The notes: generated by a model not told the origin, from the letters alone. A stretch of DNA of 64,000 bases from Evernia prunastri (GCA_003184365.1 NKYR01000004.1:124001-188000); one strand, 5' to 3'; counted from the stretch's first letter, positions 51,381 to 63,810 are shown. Numbers and translations are program-made.

Positions 51381-51685
51381 GGAGTCGCCTTTCAACCTGC
51401 GCGTTGAGAGGGTCTTGTGCGTTCGATAACCTGCGCGTTTGAGAAGATCTATAAAAAGATGTAGTTGAAAGAAGGGTATGGTCGCAAGGATGAAATTCTA
51501 TTGGGAGTCGCTTCTTAACTTGCGCGTTGAGGGGGTCTTGTGCGTCCGATAACCTGCGCGTTTGAGGAGACTCAGTGGATGCCTTTTCTCCTTCCTTTTG
51601 AATACCTTCTTGTAGGAGTCGCCTTTCAACTTGCGCGTTGAGAGGGTCTTATGCGTCCGATAACCTGAGCGTTTGAGGAGACCTA
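51381..51685. repeat. Three copies of a 70-bp unit, each with two TGCGCGTT motifs
   Basis: Copies start at 51381, 51504 and 51615 (GGAGTCGC...). Each contains TGCGCGTTGAG, a GGTCTTRTGCG spacer, then CGATAACCTGMGCGTTTGAG. Copies are over 85 percent alike while the spacers are unrelated, so the unit rather than a longer array is conserved. No coding frame runs through. Confidence 0.75.
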
Positions 51686-52039
51686 CAAATAAGTCCTTGT
51701 AAACACTAAATCGCTAAGAATTTTTGAAGACTCTTGCTGACTTTTCCTACTGGCTCGTTGCAAGGACAGGAAGAGGGCCGCCGAGTGGCCATTCAAGCTC
51801 GGGCAACCCCAAATTCGGAAAAAATACAAGCTAGATTGGCGCGGAATATCGTCCATGGCAATCTCATCAGCAACTTACAGGTCCATGGCACCACCAGCTT
51901 CGGTGGTCGTGACGACAGCGTCCCGGTCCCGCCAACCCACTACACCAACCTGAGCACTCGCTCCCTCCCCCCCCACCCCAACCAACCTTACTCCGCCCAC
52001 CCAGCGTGAAAGCGAACCAAGTCACGGCCTGTCCTCTAA

Positions 52040-54345
52040 GACTCAGGCAAGAGGGTCGATGTGACTGGGACCCTCATACGTGAGGGCATTCCCATTATGA
52101 AAGTAAAGGCTCAACATCTCTATCGAAATACCTATTCAGAGCACGAGAACATCTTCCAGCGCAAGCGTGAGGCCCCAATGACTTTACATCTGCAGTCAGC
52201 AAGGGACGTGAACCGGCTCATGTCTCGATCTTGGTTTCATCTGCAGGACCCCGAGGTGGACCTTCTTCACAAGGCCTTGACGTTCCGTCTGGAGAGCGTC
52301 ATGCACTTCGGAAGCAAAGTGACAATCAGCGATATCGACACCACCGGCGTTGTCCTCTTCCGATCTTCAACTGGAGAAAGTCGGGAAATGGCCACAGTGG
52401 AATATAGAGCCGGGAGGTCTCAAGGAAAGCCTGTGATCGATTACCTCGAGCGTCATGGCTCTGCTACGGAGAAGCCACACATTTTCGATTACGGCATTCT
52501 TTTAAGCGGACAGATCTTTATCGATCAAGGCGCCGGTGTCTAACCAACTCTATGCCCAAAAAATCCAGCGACCACAACCCGATTCATGTTTCCCGCATCT
52601 TCGCCAAGTACGTGGCTCTTGAAGGCAACATAACGCATGGCATGTACATAAGCGCTGCTGTGCGGGGTCTTGTTGAGACATGGGCAGCTGACAACGATGC
52701 TGAGCGGGTGAGGAGATTCGACTATTCTTTTGTCGGAATGGTGTTGCGAAAGGACCAAATCGCAGTGAGGCTGTGGCACGTTGGCATGATCGCAGGCCGC
52801 AAGATAGTGGAAGTGGAAGCAACCGTTGGTTCCGAACAGGTGTTGCTAGGAGAAGCAGAGGTGGAACAGCCAGTTTCAGCGTACATCTTCACCGGTCAAG
52901 GCAGTCAGCACCAGGGAATGGGGATGGAACTACATGCTCAGAACGAGATCGCTCGAGATGTTTGGGATCGTGCCGACGCACATTTGATGGAAGTTTTTGG
53001 TCCGTCGATGTCCCCGTCTCACACTCACCTGATATGCCGATGCGTTTTCTGACACATCCACAGGTTTCTCCACCCTCAGGATCGTAAGAGAGAACCCGAA
53101 GGAGCTCACGATCCGCTTCGGAGGTCCGCGCGGAAGAGCCATCCGCGAGAAATACATGTCCCTCACAGTCGAGGGCAGCGGAGCGAACGGAGAAGTGAGC
53201 CCGCAACGGCTCTTCAAAGAGCTCGACTAGAACACCGAGTCGTACACGCATCGCGCTCCGGACGGGCTACTGTTCTCGACGCAATTCGCTCAACCGGCGC
53301 TCATGTTGATGGCCCAAGCGAGCTTCGCCGCGCTCAGAGCGAGGAGCCTCATCCCCGACGGCAGCGCTTTCGCCGGGCACTCGTTGGGTGAATACGCAGC
53401 ATTCTCCGCCTTCTATGAGTGCATGACTATCGAAGACCTCGTCACGTTGGTGTTCTATCGAGGCTTGACCATGCAGCTCTCAGTCGAGCGGGACGAGACC
53501 GGCAGGACCAACTACGCCATGTGCGCATTGAACCCCAGCCGCGTGTCACCCAGTACGTCGTTTCTCTGGGATCTTCCATTCGGATGCAGCTTCTGACAAT
53601 ACAAGCAGGCTTCGTTGAACGGTCCCTACGCCACGTAGTCCAGGCCATCCAAGATGAGACGAGCTGGCTCCTCGAGATCGTGAATCTCAACATCGAGAAT
53701 CAGCAATACACATGCACCGGTGATGTACCGCTCCCACTTACAATGCCTTGCCTTCATCTTCCACTAACAGCCCCCCCCAGCTCCGCGCCCTTGATACCCT
53801 AATCTCGGTAACGAATCGTCTCCATGAATCGCCTTCTTCGTCCCTTCTACCCCTGATCCGCGCCAGCGCCGCCACGGCAGCCTCAAAACACCCACCCGTC
53901 ACCCTCGCCCGCGGTGTCGCCGCAGTCCCGCTCCACGGCATCGACGTGCCGTTCCATAGCACATTCTTACGGTCCGGGATTCGGCCTTTTCGCAGTCTCC
54001 TTCCGCGGTTCATCAAGCGAGAGAATGTCGATCCGAAGCAGCTCATTGGGAAATACATTCCCAACCTAACGGGGAAGCCATTTGAAATCTCGCGGGCTTA
54101 TTTCGAGGAGGTGTGGAAACTGACCGGGAGCGAGGAGATCGGCAAGATCTTGGGCAAGGTGAGTAGACTGTTAGAGAGGAGCCATCTATTTCAGGATCAG
54201 CTAACGCTTTCGAACGGCAGTGAAAGGAGTGGAAGTTGACCGGGAGCGAGAAGATCGGCAAGATCTTGGGCAAGGTGAGTAGATTGTTAGAGAGGAGCCA
54301 TCTAATACAGGATCAACTAACCCTTTCGAATGGCAGTGAAGGGAG
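52040..54345 (+). pseudogene. C-terminal fragment of fatty-acid synthase beta subunit (MaoC-like and MPT domains)
   Basis: The fragment starts with DSGKRVDVTGTLIREG, directly after an in-frame TAA at 52037. Then come a double-hotdog region with [13 protein letters not shown] (the dehydratase-type motif) and the malonyl/palmitoyl transferase with [12 protein letters not shown] and GHSLGEY (acyl Ser). The end corresponds to the native C terminus (KYIPNLTGKPFEI). The acetyltransferase, enoyl reductase and first dehydratase half are missing. Breaks: the TAA, a frameshift near 52543-52552, and a TAG at about 53228 for an acidic residue. Introns with good splice sites remain (about 52999-53063, 53550-53608, 53724-53782). 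In fungi the beta subunit is about 2000 residues and pairs with alpha in the cytosol; some clusters carry dedicated copies. This one looks dead. It may be a relic of a dedicated or duplicated FAS gene brought in with repeats. Confidence 0.8.
54114..54345. repeat. 116-bp tandem duplication of the last FAS exon-intron
   Basis: 54114-54229 and 54230-54345 are about 90 percent identical. Each unit contains the coding end (CTGACCGGGAGCGAGG-like), a GTGAGTAG donor, an intron and a GGCAG acceptor followed by TGA. It adds a second terminal exon after the first, another sign of relaxed selection. Confidence 0.85.
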
Positions 54346-54360
54346 AAGATCCCGGCAGTA

Positions 54361-55394
54361 CTAGATTTAGAATTTGGCGGAGTCAAGTATGCAATGGGGT
54401 CCCTGAATTTGTTGTGCGATTCGAGTCAAAACAGAAAAGGTTTCACGTCCAGCGACCAGTATGCTAGCTATATACTGTTGTATTGCGGGCAAAAACAATG
54501 TCATACCTCAAACAATGAAAACCTCACAAACTCATCCCCCAACCTTTTATTTTCATACCCCACAGATTCAGGAGCGCAATCTATCAACTCATTTCGTCCA
54601 ATTGGACATGAAGCCTCTCATGTGCTGTTCGCTACAATTCACCAATACGCGAGGGATGCTGTTCTGTTAAAAAGGTAGATACTAGAAAGAGCTTAATCTA
54701 GATTATATTCATATTTCAACATGTTCACTATCTCGAACTCCAAAAACTCTCAATCCGGAAGAGCAGCAAGCGTCTAAACACATCCGCCTAAGCGCTATTC
54801 GTCACAGTGGGGACGGGAGGCTAGTCGGTCGCAGGGCAGAGTGTTCTCGCGCTACGTGGTTATTTCGCATATCTCGCATGGTTCGCACAGTGGGCCTGCA
54901 GGCTTGCAAGATCGCATAGCATGGCAATATCACATAGTGAGACGTGTCAGGCACGCGTTGGTCAGGAGATTCCATGGCTCGGTGGGAGCTCTACTTATAT
55001 AGTATGGGCTGCCCACCAGTGTTGGGCTCCTCATTCGATTCCATCTCTTTCAGAGCCATAGCATTCTTTCCCCGCCCGCCCACACCTGTATATAGCTTCA
55101 TTTCACTCCAGGTTTAGCTGAACAAGCATTGAGAATTTTCCTAGCACTGGGGGGTCTATGTATGTCTCTTCAGATAGCTAGCCCCGGTGTTGGGACCCCG
55201 CAACACATTGGCACACGATTCCAGCTGTTCTGGAGTCTCTGCATGATGGCAGGCGAAAGACTAACGCACCATTTAGCAGTGGAACGAGGTGGTCACGTGA
55301 TGCCTTAAGCGGGCAGATGAAGAGGCTTTGACAAGAAGATGAAATATCCACAACGAGCGTGATCGTTCCCGTACCAGCTGAAAACAACAAGCGA
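54361..55394. other. Intergenic, no gene seen
   Basis: About 1 kb between the FAS fragment and the 3' end of the Gal80-like gene. The frame at 54394-54678 has no motif. No repeat or RNA gene was recognised. Confidence 0.45.
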
Positions 55395-56681
55395 TCAATA
55401 AGTCTCCCGAGTCCCTTTCTCAGCGCTCCGATAAATGGCCTCGACCATCCTGTGCCTCTTGACAGCTTCATCGAAATCCACATAAGCCCCTTCCTTACCA
55501 GAGGCAAAGGCTTCATAGACCGGGCCGATGCCTCCAAAGGCTGGCGTCGGGGTTCCTGCATCCACCTCCTGCCACGTCCCTCCTTCCGCAGGCTTGTACA
55601 CGTCCTTCTTTCCCGCTCCCTCCGTCTCGATCGGTTTGTAGAGATACAACGTCGGCGGGCTGAATGCCAGAAAGGAGCTCGCGCCGGTGAACTTCAGGGC
55701 GCCTTCTTCGCCGGAGATGATCCATTCGAGGTTGTCCGGGGTTGCGTCGGTGGTGTACACGTTCGTGAAGCTGACCGTGACGCCACCCTCCAACACTCCT
55801 TGGACGGCGATAGAATCCGCGAACCGGCGCGGCTCCGGGGCCATTTTGGTCCCGTCATCTTTGGTGAACTGGACGGTGGGGTAGGTGGTGGCCGTCGTGG
55901 CGTTTAGGGAACTGAACTCGCCGAGAAGGACGCAAAGGGGGTCCAGCAGGTGCGCCGTGGCTATCGAAATCATGTTGGCTCCTAAGTAGGGCTTGCTTAG
56001 CTTATTCCTCTCTTTCTTGTCAGATTTGCCGGAGTAAAAGGCAAGCAAGAAATGAAACTGGCAGACGGACCGCTCGATTTGTCATTTAGGTAGCGCGCTT
56101 TTTCAGGGTAGTTGTTAGCCCTACTGCTAGAGGTGAAGATATGTGTGGTGGTCACACGGCCCAAAACGCCTGATTCAATCATCTCTTTGGCCTATGGGCG
56201 AACATTGAGTCTTCATTGACGACATCATAAGTTTGGTGAAAGAAGAAGGTACCTTCAAGACGATCGGTAAGTTTCTGGCTTGCAACCCGACGACAGTCTT
56301 TACGCCTTGCTTTTTCGCCAACGCTGCAAGCTCTTCGGCTTCCTGAAGTCCGTTACCCAGTGGCCATTCCACGAAGACATCTTTCTTTGCGTTCAGGATG
56401 GGAACGGTCAATTCCTTGTGCATCGGTATCTTGACCGAAACGACAACCATGTCGACCTCTGGACTGTTGGCAATGTCTTCCGCGCTGTGGTACGCCCGCT
56501 CCACGGGGATTTGGTGGGTCTCGGCGGCAGCTCTGGCTGATTTCTCCGAAGAGGTTGCGACCGCTGTGATTGAATACTTCTCCGACAGAGGAGCGGACTT
56601 GAGTGGGAGGACGTGTGCTAGGCATGCCCATGCATTTGGGTCTGCCGAGAGACCGATGATGCCAAGTCGGATGGGTGCCAT
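55395..56681 (-). CDS. Gal80-like protein (Gfo/Idh/MocA fold)
   Basis: Three exons (56681-56253, 56191-56071, 55981-55395) with matching phases give 378 residues. The N-terminal Rossmann domain starts MAPIRLGIIGLSADPNAW. The segment DVFVEWPLG (about residue 102) holds Trp where active oxidoreductases of this fold have the catalytic Lys of the EKP motif; yeast Gal80 likewise has EW there. VVGLQAR follows. The C-terminal half is an alpha/beta substrate or ligand domain (NMISIATAHLLDPL). Family members either bind NAD(P) without chemistry and act as regulators, or are sugar oxidoreductases; the missing Lys favours the first. No Gal4-type partner is in the window. Relation to the adjacent SDR gene, on the other strand about 1.1 kb away, is unknown. 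Confidence 0.85.
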
Positions 56682-57778
56682 TCTGGGGAGGGTCGGGGGT
56701 TTGCCTTCTGGGCGAGAAGGCGAGAAGGCGAGATGAGGTAGAAAGAAGATTGAGGCTCCTCCAATTGAAGTCCAGGTCAAGGGGACGAAAGTTTGGAAAG
56801 GTCACTGGAACTCTTCCATATACACCTCGATGCTCTTCGCGGGTCAGAAGTAGCTGCGGGGCCCTGCGGGGTTCGGACGCATTCGAGCCTATTGTTGTAA
56901 TCCGCGTAGGATCTGATTCTCCTTGCCGCATTGGCGGACGGTTATGTACCCTGAAGGGTTTTCCAAGCGTGATTTTTTTTCATTCGCTTTTCGGGGCCGC
57001 GCAGACGTAGCCCGAGCAGGAAAGGTAAGTGTTGGAAGAGATAGGAGTAAAGTATCTAGTGCTTGATTGATTGATCAACTCATACTGGACACCCTACGAA
57101 TTACCGCGGCTTTCACAAGCTTCAAAAGCCCAGTTGTTGCAGCCAGGTGAATCCGCCCTAGATGCATTATCAACCCATCTAAAAGCAAGCCGCTTGCGGG
57201 GCACATCTGAATACCTTACCTATGCTTGTAGGGGACTCTCCACAGTTAAGTGTTCCCCTCTGAGGGAAACCAGCTTCGGGGCAGCCTTGGAACGCACAGA
57301 GGGGTTATCCCGCTACATAGGGTATGTCATGCACTGATGTGAGCCGTGCCAATGCAAGTAGTATAGGAATACTTGCCCAGTAATTCCAGGTACCTTAGGG
57401 GAGCGCCTTGGTGTCTCCTACTCTTGTTACGATTTAGTCAATCATCTAGTCAATTATCCTACAGTAAGTTACCTACAGTCTTCCCTTCTCGGCCAATTGC
57501 TAAACCCCGAGCGACACTGCGGATTTAAGCGAAATATCAACACAGACAGAACGCCTTACCTCCGCTTAACCCCAGAGCTTTGCCCTTTTATAACTTCCTG
57601 TAATTTTGACATTACCTATGGAAGGGCAAATAGATAAAAAGACGTCTCTCGGCCGCCTTCAGCAAGAAGGACTTGGGTATGTGGGATGCTTGAGATTAGG
57701 ATATGCAACTTGATTTGCTCTATTGAACAAGACACCAAAGAAACCAACTCGGCCAATTAAGACAACAACGATACAGCA
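56682..57778. other. Divergent intergenic between Gal80-like and SDR genes
   Basis: About 1.1 kb. A TTGATTGATTGATCAA run lies at about 57063-57078. The plus-strand frame 57071-57337 (88 codons) has no motif. It probably contains promoters for both divergent genes. Confidence 0.45.
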
Positions 57779-58633
57779 ATGTCATCCCCAAGCATTGTTC
57801 TCGTCACTGGCGGTAACACTGGCATCGGCTATGAGACCGTAAAGGCCTTGCTCCAGTCCTCCAAGACCTACCACGTTCTTCTCGGCAGTCGTTCCCTGGA
57901 GAAGGCCAAATCAGCCATCGAAACCCTCCACAAGGAATGTCCGGAGTCGACCAGCACCGTCGAAACGGTCCAAGTCGACCTCACCAGCGACGAATCCATC
58001 GAGAAGGCTTTTGAGCAAATCAAGGCCAGTCCAGGGCACATCGACACCCTGGTCAATAACGCCGGTAAGCGCACCCCCCTCCCAAAATCCCTCGACATTC
58101 CCGTGTAGACTGACAATTCCCCAGGGGCCTCCTTCGACATCGAATTCCTCGCCGGCAGAGTCTCTGTCCGCGACTGCTTCACCAAAGCCTACGACGTCAA
58201 CGTCGCCGGCACGCACGTCCTGACCTGGACGCTCATGCCGCTTCTACTCCGCTCCGCCTCCCCGCGCCTCATCTTCGTCGCCGGCCTCTCGCAGATCACG
58301 CTCGCGAGCGAGGCGTACTTCCCCACGCCGCAGCAGCCGGCCGGCTGGCCCAAGACGATGGACTTCGACTTCATCGGGTACCGCTGCAGCAAGACAGCCC
58401 TGAACATGCTGATGCTGGACTGGAGCCACAAGCTGAAGGCGGACGGGGTCAAGGTCTGGGGCGTGGGGCCGGGGTTCCTGGCCACGGGGCTGGGGGGCAT
58501 ACCGGAGCGGGCCAAGGAGATGGGGGCGGGGCATCCGAGCGCGGGTGGGAAGGTGCTGAGGAGCGTTGTGGAGGGTGAGAGGGATGCGGACGTGGGGAAG
58601 CTGATCAATAAAGATGGGCTGTCGCGATATTGA
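57779..58633 (+). CDS. Short-chain dehydrogenase/reductase
   Basis: Two exons (57779-58064, 58125-58633), intron of 60 nt (GTAAGC...CCCCAG), 264 residues, the classical SDR size. TGGNTGIG (about residues 10-17) is the cofactor loop. DTLVNNAG sits at the splice site, and YRCSK is the YxxxK catalytic pair (about residue 183). The active-site Ser region reads FVAGLSQI. NAD(P)-dependent oxidation or reduction of an unknown substrate, cytosolic. Exon 2 is markedly GC-rich at third positions compared with the window. The start ATG is in good context (ACAGCAATGTC). No cluster partner is evident beyond the divergent Gal80-like gene. Confidence 0.9.
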
Positions 58634-61431
58634 GTGAAGGTTAATCAGGTGGTCGGTATCGATCCAGGTCTCGGACTTATGATGAAGTCTAGCCATACTT
58701 TCATATCCGCGCCCTTTTAGTGTTAGTCACCGCATCCAACAATAACCTATCTTTGAATCGCTTCTGAGTTTCGCTCCCGATCGGCATCTCCTCGAAAGAA
58801 AAGCAACCACCTGTCCGTTGACCACGACCGCCATACGTCAGAGTAAGCTCTCCGAGCACGTGACCATACTGCTAGCAACGACTGCAAAGCGAGTCCCGGT
58901 CGCTAGGAAAACCAATCTTGGCAAATACCAGCGGTTGATTCGGAATTCTCAATTCGGGACGCGATACCAATCCGTCCAGTAACCCCCCAGTCTCCTCAGT
59001 CGCAATCATCCGGTAACCTCTAGACGACTTCCAGGCCCCAACGCAAACCTCGCATTTTCCAGGGCCGTCTTCCGGACCCACATCTCCAACCCGCACAAGG
59101 CCCTTCCGGTCCCAAGACTCGGCGCATTGCGTAAACCCAGGACCGAGTGTGTATGACCTCTGAATCCGGGAAGGAATCCACTCGTACGCGGGTGACGCGC
59201 GGTGCGGATGAAGTTGAGGGGAAGTAGACGGGTAGTTCGTTTGGATTTTGAGGAACAGTCCCGGCGCAGTGTTTGCAACGGTTGAAACAGTTGGTTTGCA
59301 GGGTCAAACTGTATCAACTACGAGAGTTGAACATCGAAAATATATCAACTATCACATAAATCGAAATCAAAATCAACTATCGGTGAAGCTAAAAGTGAAG
59401 CAGTCTCGATACAAAATTTAATCAGACGTTGTTAAAAAAAAACGCAAGGCTGAGTGTCAAGACGCTAGTCTAACAGGGACGTCAAGTTGAAACCGTTGGT
59501 TTTCAATATCAAGCTACACCAACTACCAACTGCCAGAATTCAAACTAGATGTGTCATTAACTTTTAGAAACCAACTTTTCCACTGGTAGTGGAGTAGTTA
59601 ATTGATGCATCATTGTCAACACTGTCAGTCCGACGAAGTGATGCAAGGGTGCGAAAAGAGAAGCGTGATGATGAAGGGGTTGGTACTGCTTTGATCACGA
59701 GGTGTTTCCAGAGTGGCCATCCTGGCTTTCGCAATTAAAGTGGTTCGCAAGACCTGTCTGGACGCAGCTCGAGGATGAGACGCTTAGCGACTTAACAATC
59801 TTGGCACGTGCAGATGCCCTCAAAAACTTACATGGGCCCATCGCCTGACAACGTAGAGCTCGTGTAGTGGACACTCAGACCAGCGCCCAGGCATGCACCT
59901 CGCCATTATATCGGCTGATTTATGTCGCAGATCAGCGTCGCTCAATCCTGAGAAGGGAAAATGTTGTAGCCATCTAGCCACCACTTCAAATGGCTTAGCG
60001 CATCTTGGGGCATTAACTTGGCACTCTGTACCGCTGACTTGACCTGTTCTTGTAAAAAGAGCAGTCTAGCTTCGCTTGTTTTGAGAATGGTAGCGAGTTC
60101 ATCTGTGGAATATATGAGGCCATGGCTCAGTGCGCTAGTGTAGGCTTGACGATAAACGCTAGCCTTCATGGACCTGGGTTTATGCCTGTTATGGCAGAGG
60201 TTAACCTAAGCGTCAGCCTCCCGCAGTTGTCACTCGTTCGTCGATGCTCAGGAGCCCGGAGCCATGGAACTTGATCCGCTCATGGACCAGTTATGTAAAG
60301 TAACGGTTAATCGCTTCGTTGAATCCATGGGAAACATAACTTCTCGCAACACAATCCTCCAAAACACCGGTGCTGTCCATGGCGCGAATTCGGCGATAGG
60401 TATGGCTGCATTCCAGAGGAATCCATGAGGATGAGCTTCTTTCAGACTCAAAAACAGTTCACTAGCTTTCAAACCTCGATCATGGGGCTGTGAAGTTAGA
60501 AGTCCAGAACGGCGCAACGGAAGGCAGACAGGTATAGCAGGTGATCGAAACAGCATCCGCGCCACGAACCTGAAGGGTCGTCTGGTCGTACTATACCTGA
60601 TATCTAAATACAAAAGATGGAATGTTAGAACCTACCCGACGGAATGCTTTTTGAAAAGGAGAGCTACTCAGCTTTTGCATTATGCGTTGAGGGGATTGGC
60701 ACTCGTGTATTGTCGTACTAGTGTACCACGTCGTCTTAAGCCTTGATTCTACAAGGCGATTTTACTAAAGGGCCAACACTCGAGAGCGATTGGATACGTT
60801 CGAGAGTTGTTGGTCGTGGAAACGGCGTAGGTAAATAATATCGATGATGCAAGTATCATGCCAGCGACGGTAGTGTGTGCTACAGTACTATTGAACCCAA
60901 CACTGTCACCACCGTCGTCATCGTTTATCATCGTTCCAAAATATCTCGCACTGACAGGTCGAAAAGTAGGAGGAAATGACTTACCAACTTGTTGTTATCT
61001 GAAACAAGGAGCAAAGGGAACTAGTACTGTAGTGTCACTGGGCGAAATTCGTCTATTAGAGTTTACGGCGTTGGAACATAAATGTTGGTGCGTAGATACA
61101 GACGCCCATCTGTCGCAATAATAGTCAGAGAAAATGGAAAGACGAATTTTGCGCTTAGACAGCCTATGATAAAGCCCTGTGGGAGTAAGATTTATTACAC
61201 CATGGTGATAGCAACGGCAGACCCCTGTACAATCAGCTCGCGTCGATAAGTTGGGGTAAGTAGGGTCATTATTGCAACATCGAGCAACAATGATAAAGTG
61301 TTCCCCACAACCTTTCCGGATGGATTTGATCGAGGACTTTGGACAAGTGACGAGACATCTTTGCGCAACGGTCTTCAATCTCACTTTCAACACCAGAGGA
61401 TTTGCTCCAGACAGCTCCAGAAGCGTCCACC
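58634..61431. other. Intergenic, with weak minus-strand coding signal at 59942-60613
   Basis: About 2.8 kb. Two minus-strand frames (60613-60248, 121 codons; 60169-59942, 75 codons) look mildly protein-like (DELATILKTSEARLLFLQEQ) and might be exons of one gene with an intron between, but no family is recognised and no full gene could be built. Near-repeated GTTGAAACMGTTGGTTT segments occur at about 59280 and 59488. No other feature is supported. Confidence 0.35.
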
Positions 61432-62310
61432 ATGCATCTTCTTCACCACTTCTGCATCGCGGGCGCGCTCTTTTCCCCAGCCTTTGCGTACATGATCAAC
61501 TGGGACGGCAGTCAACCCCGCTGCAGACTCTCCCATGGAAGAATCCAGTCTATACATGACATCATCCAACCAGCCATGGCGGAGACCGCGGTCTTCTCGC
61601 AATGCCAAACCATCGCTTGCTCGGATCTTGGAAGCAACGGTCGAAAAAACGGAAATACACATTGGGGTTATTGTGCCTGGGTCGCCAACGGCGGAGGAAT
61701 TGCATTCAACCGGGAGAAAATCCTCTCCATGCTTGGATACCTTTTGGAGGCGCCACATTCAGACAAATCGTGCGGATCGGTACCTGTCAACTATCCGCTA
61801 CTCAACGACTCCTACAACGAGTTCACAGTGAACTATGTGTACGGAATTCCCTGCATCGGTTATTGCTCCAACAACCAAGACTCGCAGGGAAGGCTTCCCA
61901 ACAACGACCGCGGCTACGCGCCGGGCACGTGCAAAGTCAGTTTCCTGCAATACCAAAGCTCCATTGACGCGTCAATGGCAGCTACCACAAATATGGATGT
62001 TTCGATCTTAGATGCAAACGGACTCCTCATCGGCGGGACATGGTATCAGGAGAGCCTCCCAAGCCAGACGTGGGATCTTCCCAGCCAGCTTCCCGCCATG
62101 CTGTTGGTTGGCCTGGGAGCGGTGCAGTCAGATGCGATCACCTTTGCCTACAATGGAGGAGAGTTCGACACTTCGTCTAGCCATTGTGTTCTTCCTCCGG
62201 AAATTTCGACCATGGTGTCCGCCAGGGGAGCTGCAGTTTTCCCTGCTAAAAAGGGTACTATCATTGTATCAGTCGATAAGCAGAAGCCGGAGGGTAGCTA
62301 CGTGTATTGA
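61432..62310 (+). CDS. Secreted protein, unknown family
   Basis: Intronless, 292 residues from the ATG preceding the signal peptide (MHLLHHFCIAGALFSPAFA, cleavage about residue 19); an upstream in-frame extension to 61402 would spoil it. The mature chain has about ten Cys, the glycine-rich motif WVANGGGIAFN (about residue 83) and the pattern NYVYGIPCIGYC...GTCKVSF. No catalytic motif, membrane anchor or GPI signal is obvious. It is probably extracellular. The Cys content makes it effector-like, but no function can be named. It stands alone, with over 1 kb of non-coding DNA on each side. Confidence 0.72.
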   Translation: MHLLHHFCIAGALFSPAFAYMINWDGSQPRCRLSHGRIQSIHDIIQPAMAETAVFSQCQTIACSDLGSNGRKNGNTHWGYCAWVANGGGIAFNREKILSMLGYLLEAPHSDKSCGSVPVNYPLLNDSYNEFTVNYVYGIPCIGYCSNNQDSQGRLPNNDRGYAPGTCKVSFLQYQSSIDASMAATTNMDVSILDANGLLIGGTWYQESLPSQTWDLPSQLPAMLLVGLGAVQSDAITFAYNGGEFDTSSSHCVLPPEISTMVSARGAAVFPAKKGTIIVSVDKQKPEGSYVY

Positions 62311-63810
62311 TGTAGTTTTCCACACACGAGAAGGGTGAAGCCTGTACATAGCTCAAATTTTTACTGGGTCTATTGGGTGTCGGCGTTATTGGATCTTGAT
62401 CCCATTCATTGAAGGTTATTCTCACTAGGCGTCATCTTCAATCGCAGCCCAAGAGCGACACTTAGGTAAGACCTTAGGTTTTCAGTGACATCACCATGTC
62501 AACTACAAGGTAACAGAACAATTAGGCTGTCTAGTGTTTATTCTTCTAGCTTATCTCCACGATTTATAGTGTTTATAGTTGTCAGGGACTGGAAGGTAGC
62601 TGAATGCATTGCATTCCGATATGAACGGAATGATGGAATACTTATATCGATTTATCAGACGGTTCAAGGAACCCATCCAGACTATTTGTTGATCGGTTAC
62701 TCTGCTAGTAACAATTGCAAAGGGAGTTTGGGTAGCTGGCAAACATTGATATTGACAATTATCAGCAGCTGATTCAAAATCTTCATCCAGGGACGCGATA
62801 CCTGTCTGTCCCAAATCCCCCGTAAACTTCATCTTAGGCTTCGTTGATGGCAAGCTTAAGCACTCTGCCGCTCATTATCTAGACTCCTTAATTTCTTTAA
62901 GACTCAAGGAGGAGAGCAATTGTAGTTTCTACTGGCCATGAACATTTTCAAAAATAGTGAAAACTTCCGCAGATTCTGAAATTTGAAGTACGAGCATAGC
63001 TTAGATGAGATAGATAAAAGCCAAGACCTGGATATATTTCCAGTTTGACAGTTGAGCCAGTAGTTCAACTTGAACCGAGGGTGTATAAATCGTGTAGTCT
63101 TAATACAGAGAGACCAAAGAGTAAAGAAAATGAACATCAAAGAGTAGCAAAAGAGTCAAAGACGATGACGTTCGTTTACAGAGTTGATACGAGATTTTTT
63201 TTTATATCTGTGCCAAGACCGGCGCTACGTGTTTGTGTTGGCGCTTGCATTGTTTCACCAGCTTGCCGTTTCTTATGTTGCAATTTGAAGTGCCAATTGA
63301 GAACAATCCACCTATTGCATCGTTCCGGTATCACCCTTCAACTGCCTCACTGGCATAAAACATCGTGTTCATGACCAGCACTGTCGTTCGGGCTGTTACC
63401 TCGCTGCACTCTCTGCGACAGGATCAAGTGCAGCATGTTTCTTGAACAAAAAATTCGGCGGTCTTTACCGTATCCCTAAGGCCGCCCGTTGGACCTTCCC
63501 CGCACGGGCCAACTGAGGGTCTTCGTGTTTGGAAGGCGCATCATACTACTATCGTTCGTAGCTCGCTACTTGGAGGTCACAACGTTCGATTTACCAAGGA
63601 GCATCTCAAGACTAGGAAACGTTTATCATTCTGAACAAGCTCTGCCTCGTATTGGGAAGTAGTGTATGGCGCACCTTACTGCTGAGTACTTTGACATAAA
63701 GCGGCCTCATAGTCGCCCGTCCCATGGCGTTCATTGTCCCAGGCTCTCTTACACTCTGAGCGCTTCACGGTGTCTGAAACGATAATTGTCTTCAAATAAT
63801 TCTATTCGCT
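62311..63810. other. Intergenic, no gene seen
   Basis: About 1.5 kb of moderately AT-rich sequence. Short frames on both strands lack motifs. No RNA gene or repeat was recognised. Confidence 0.45.
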
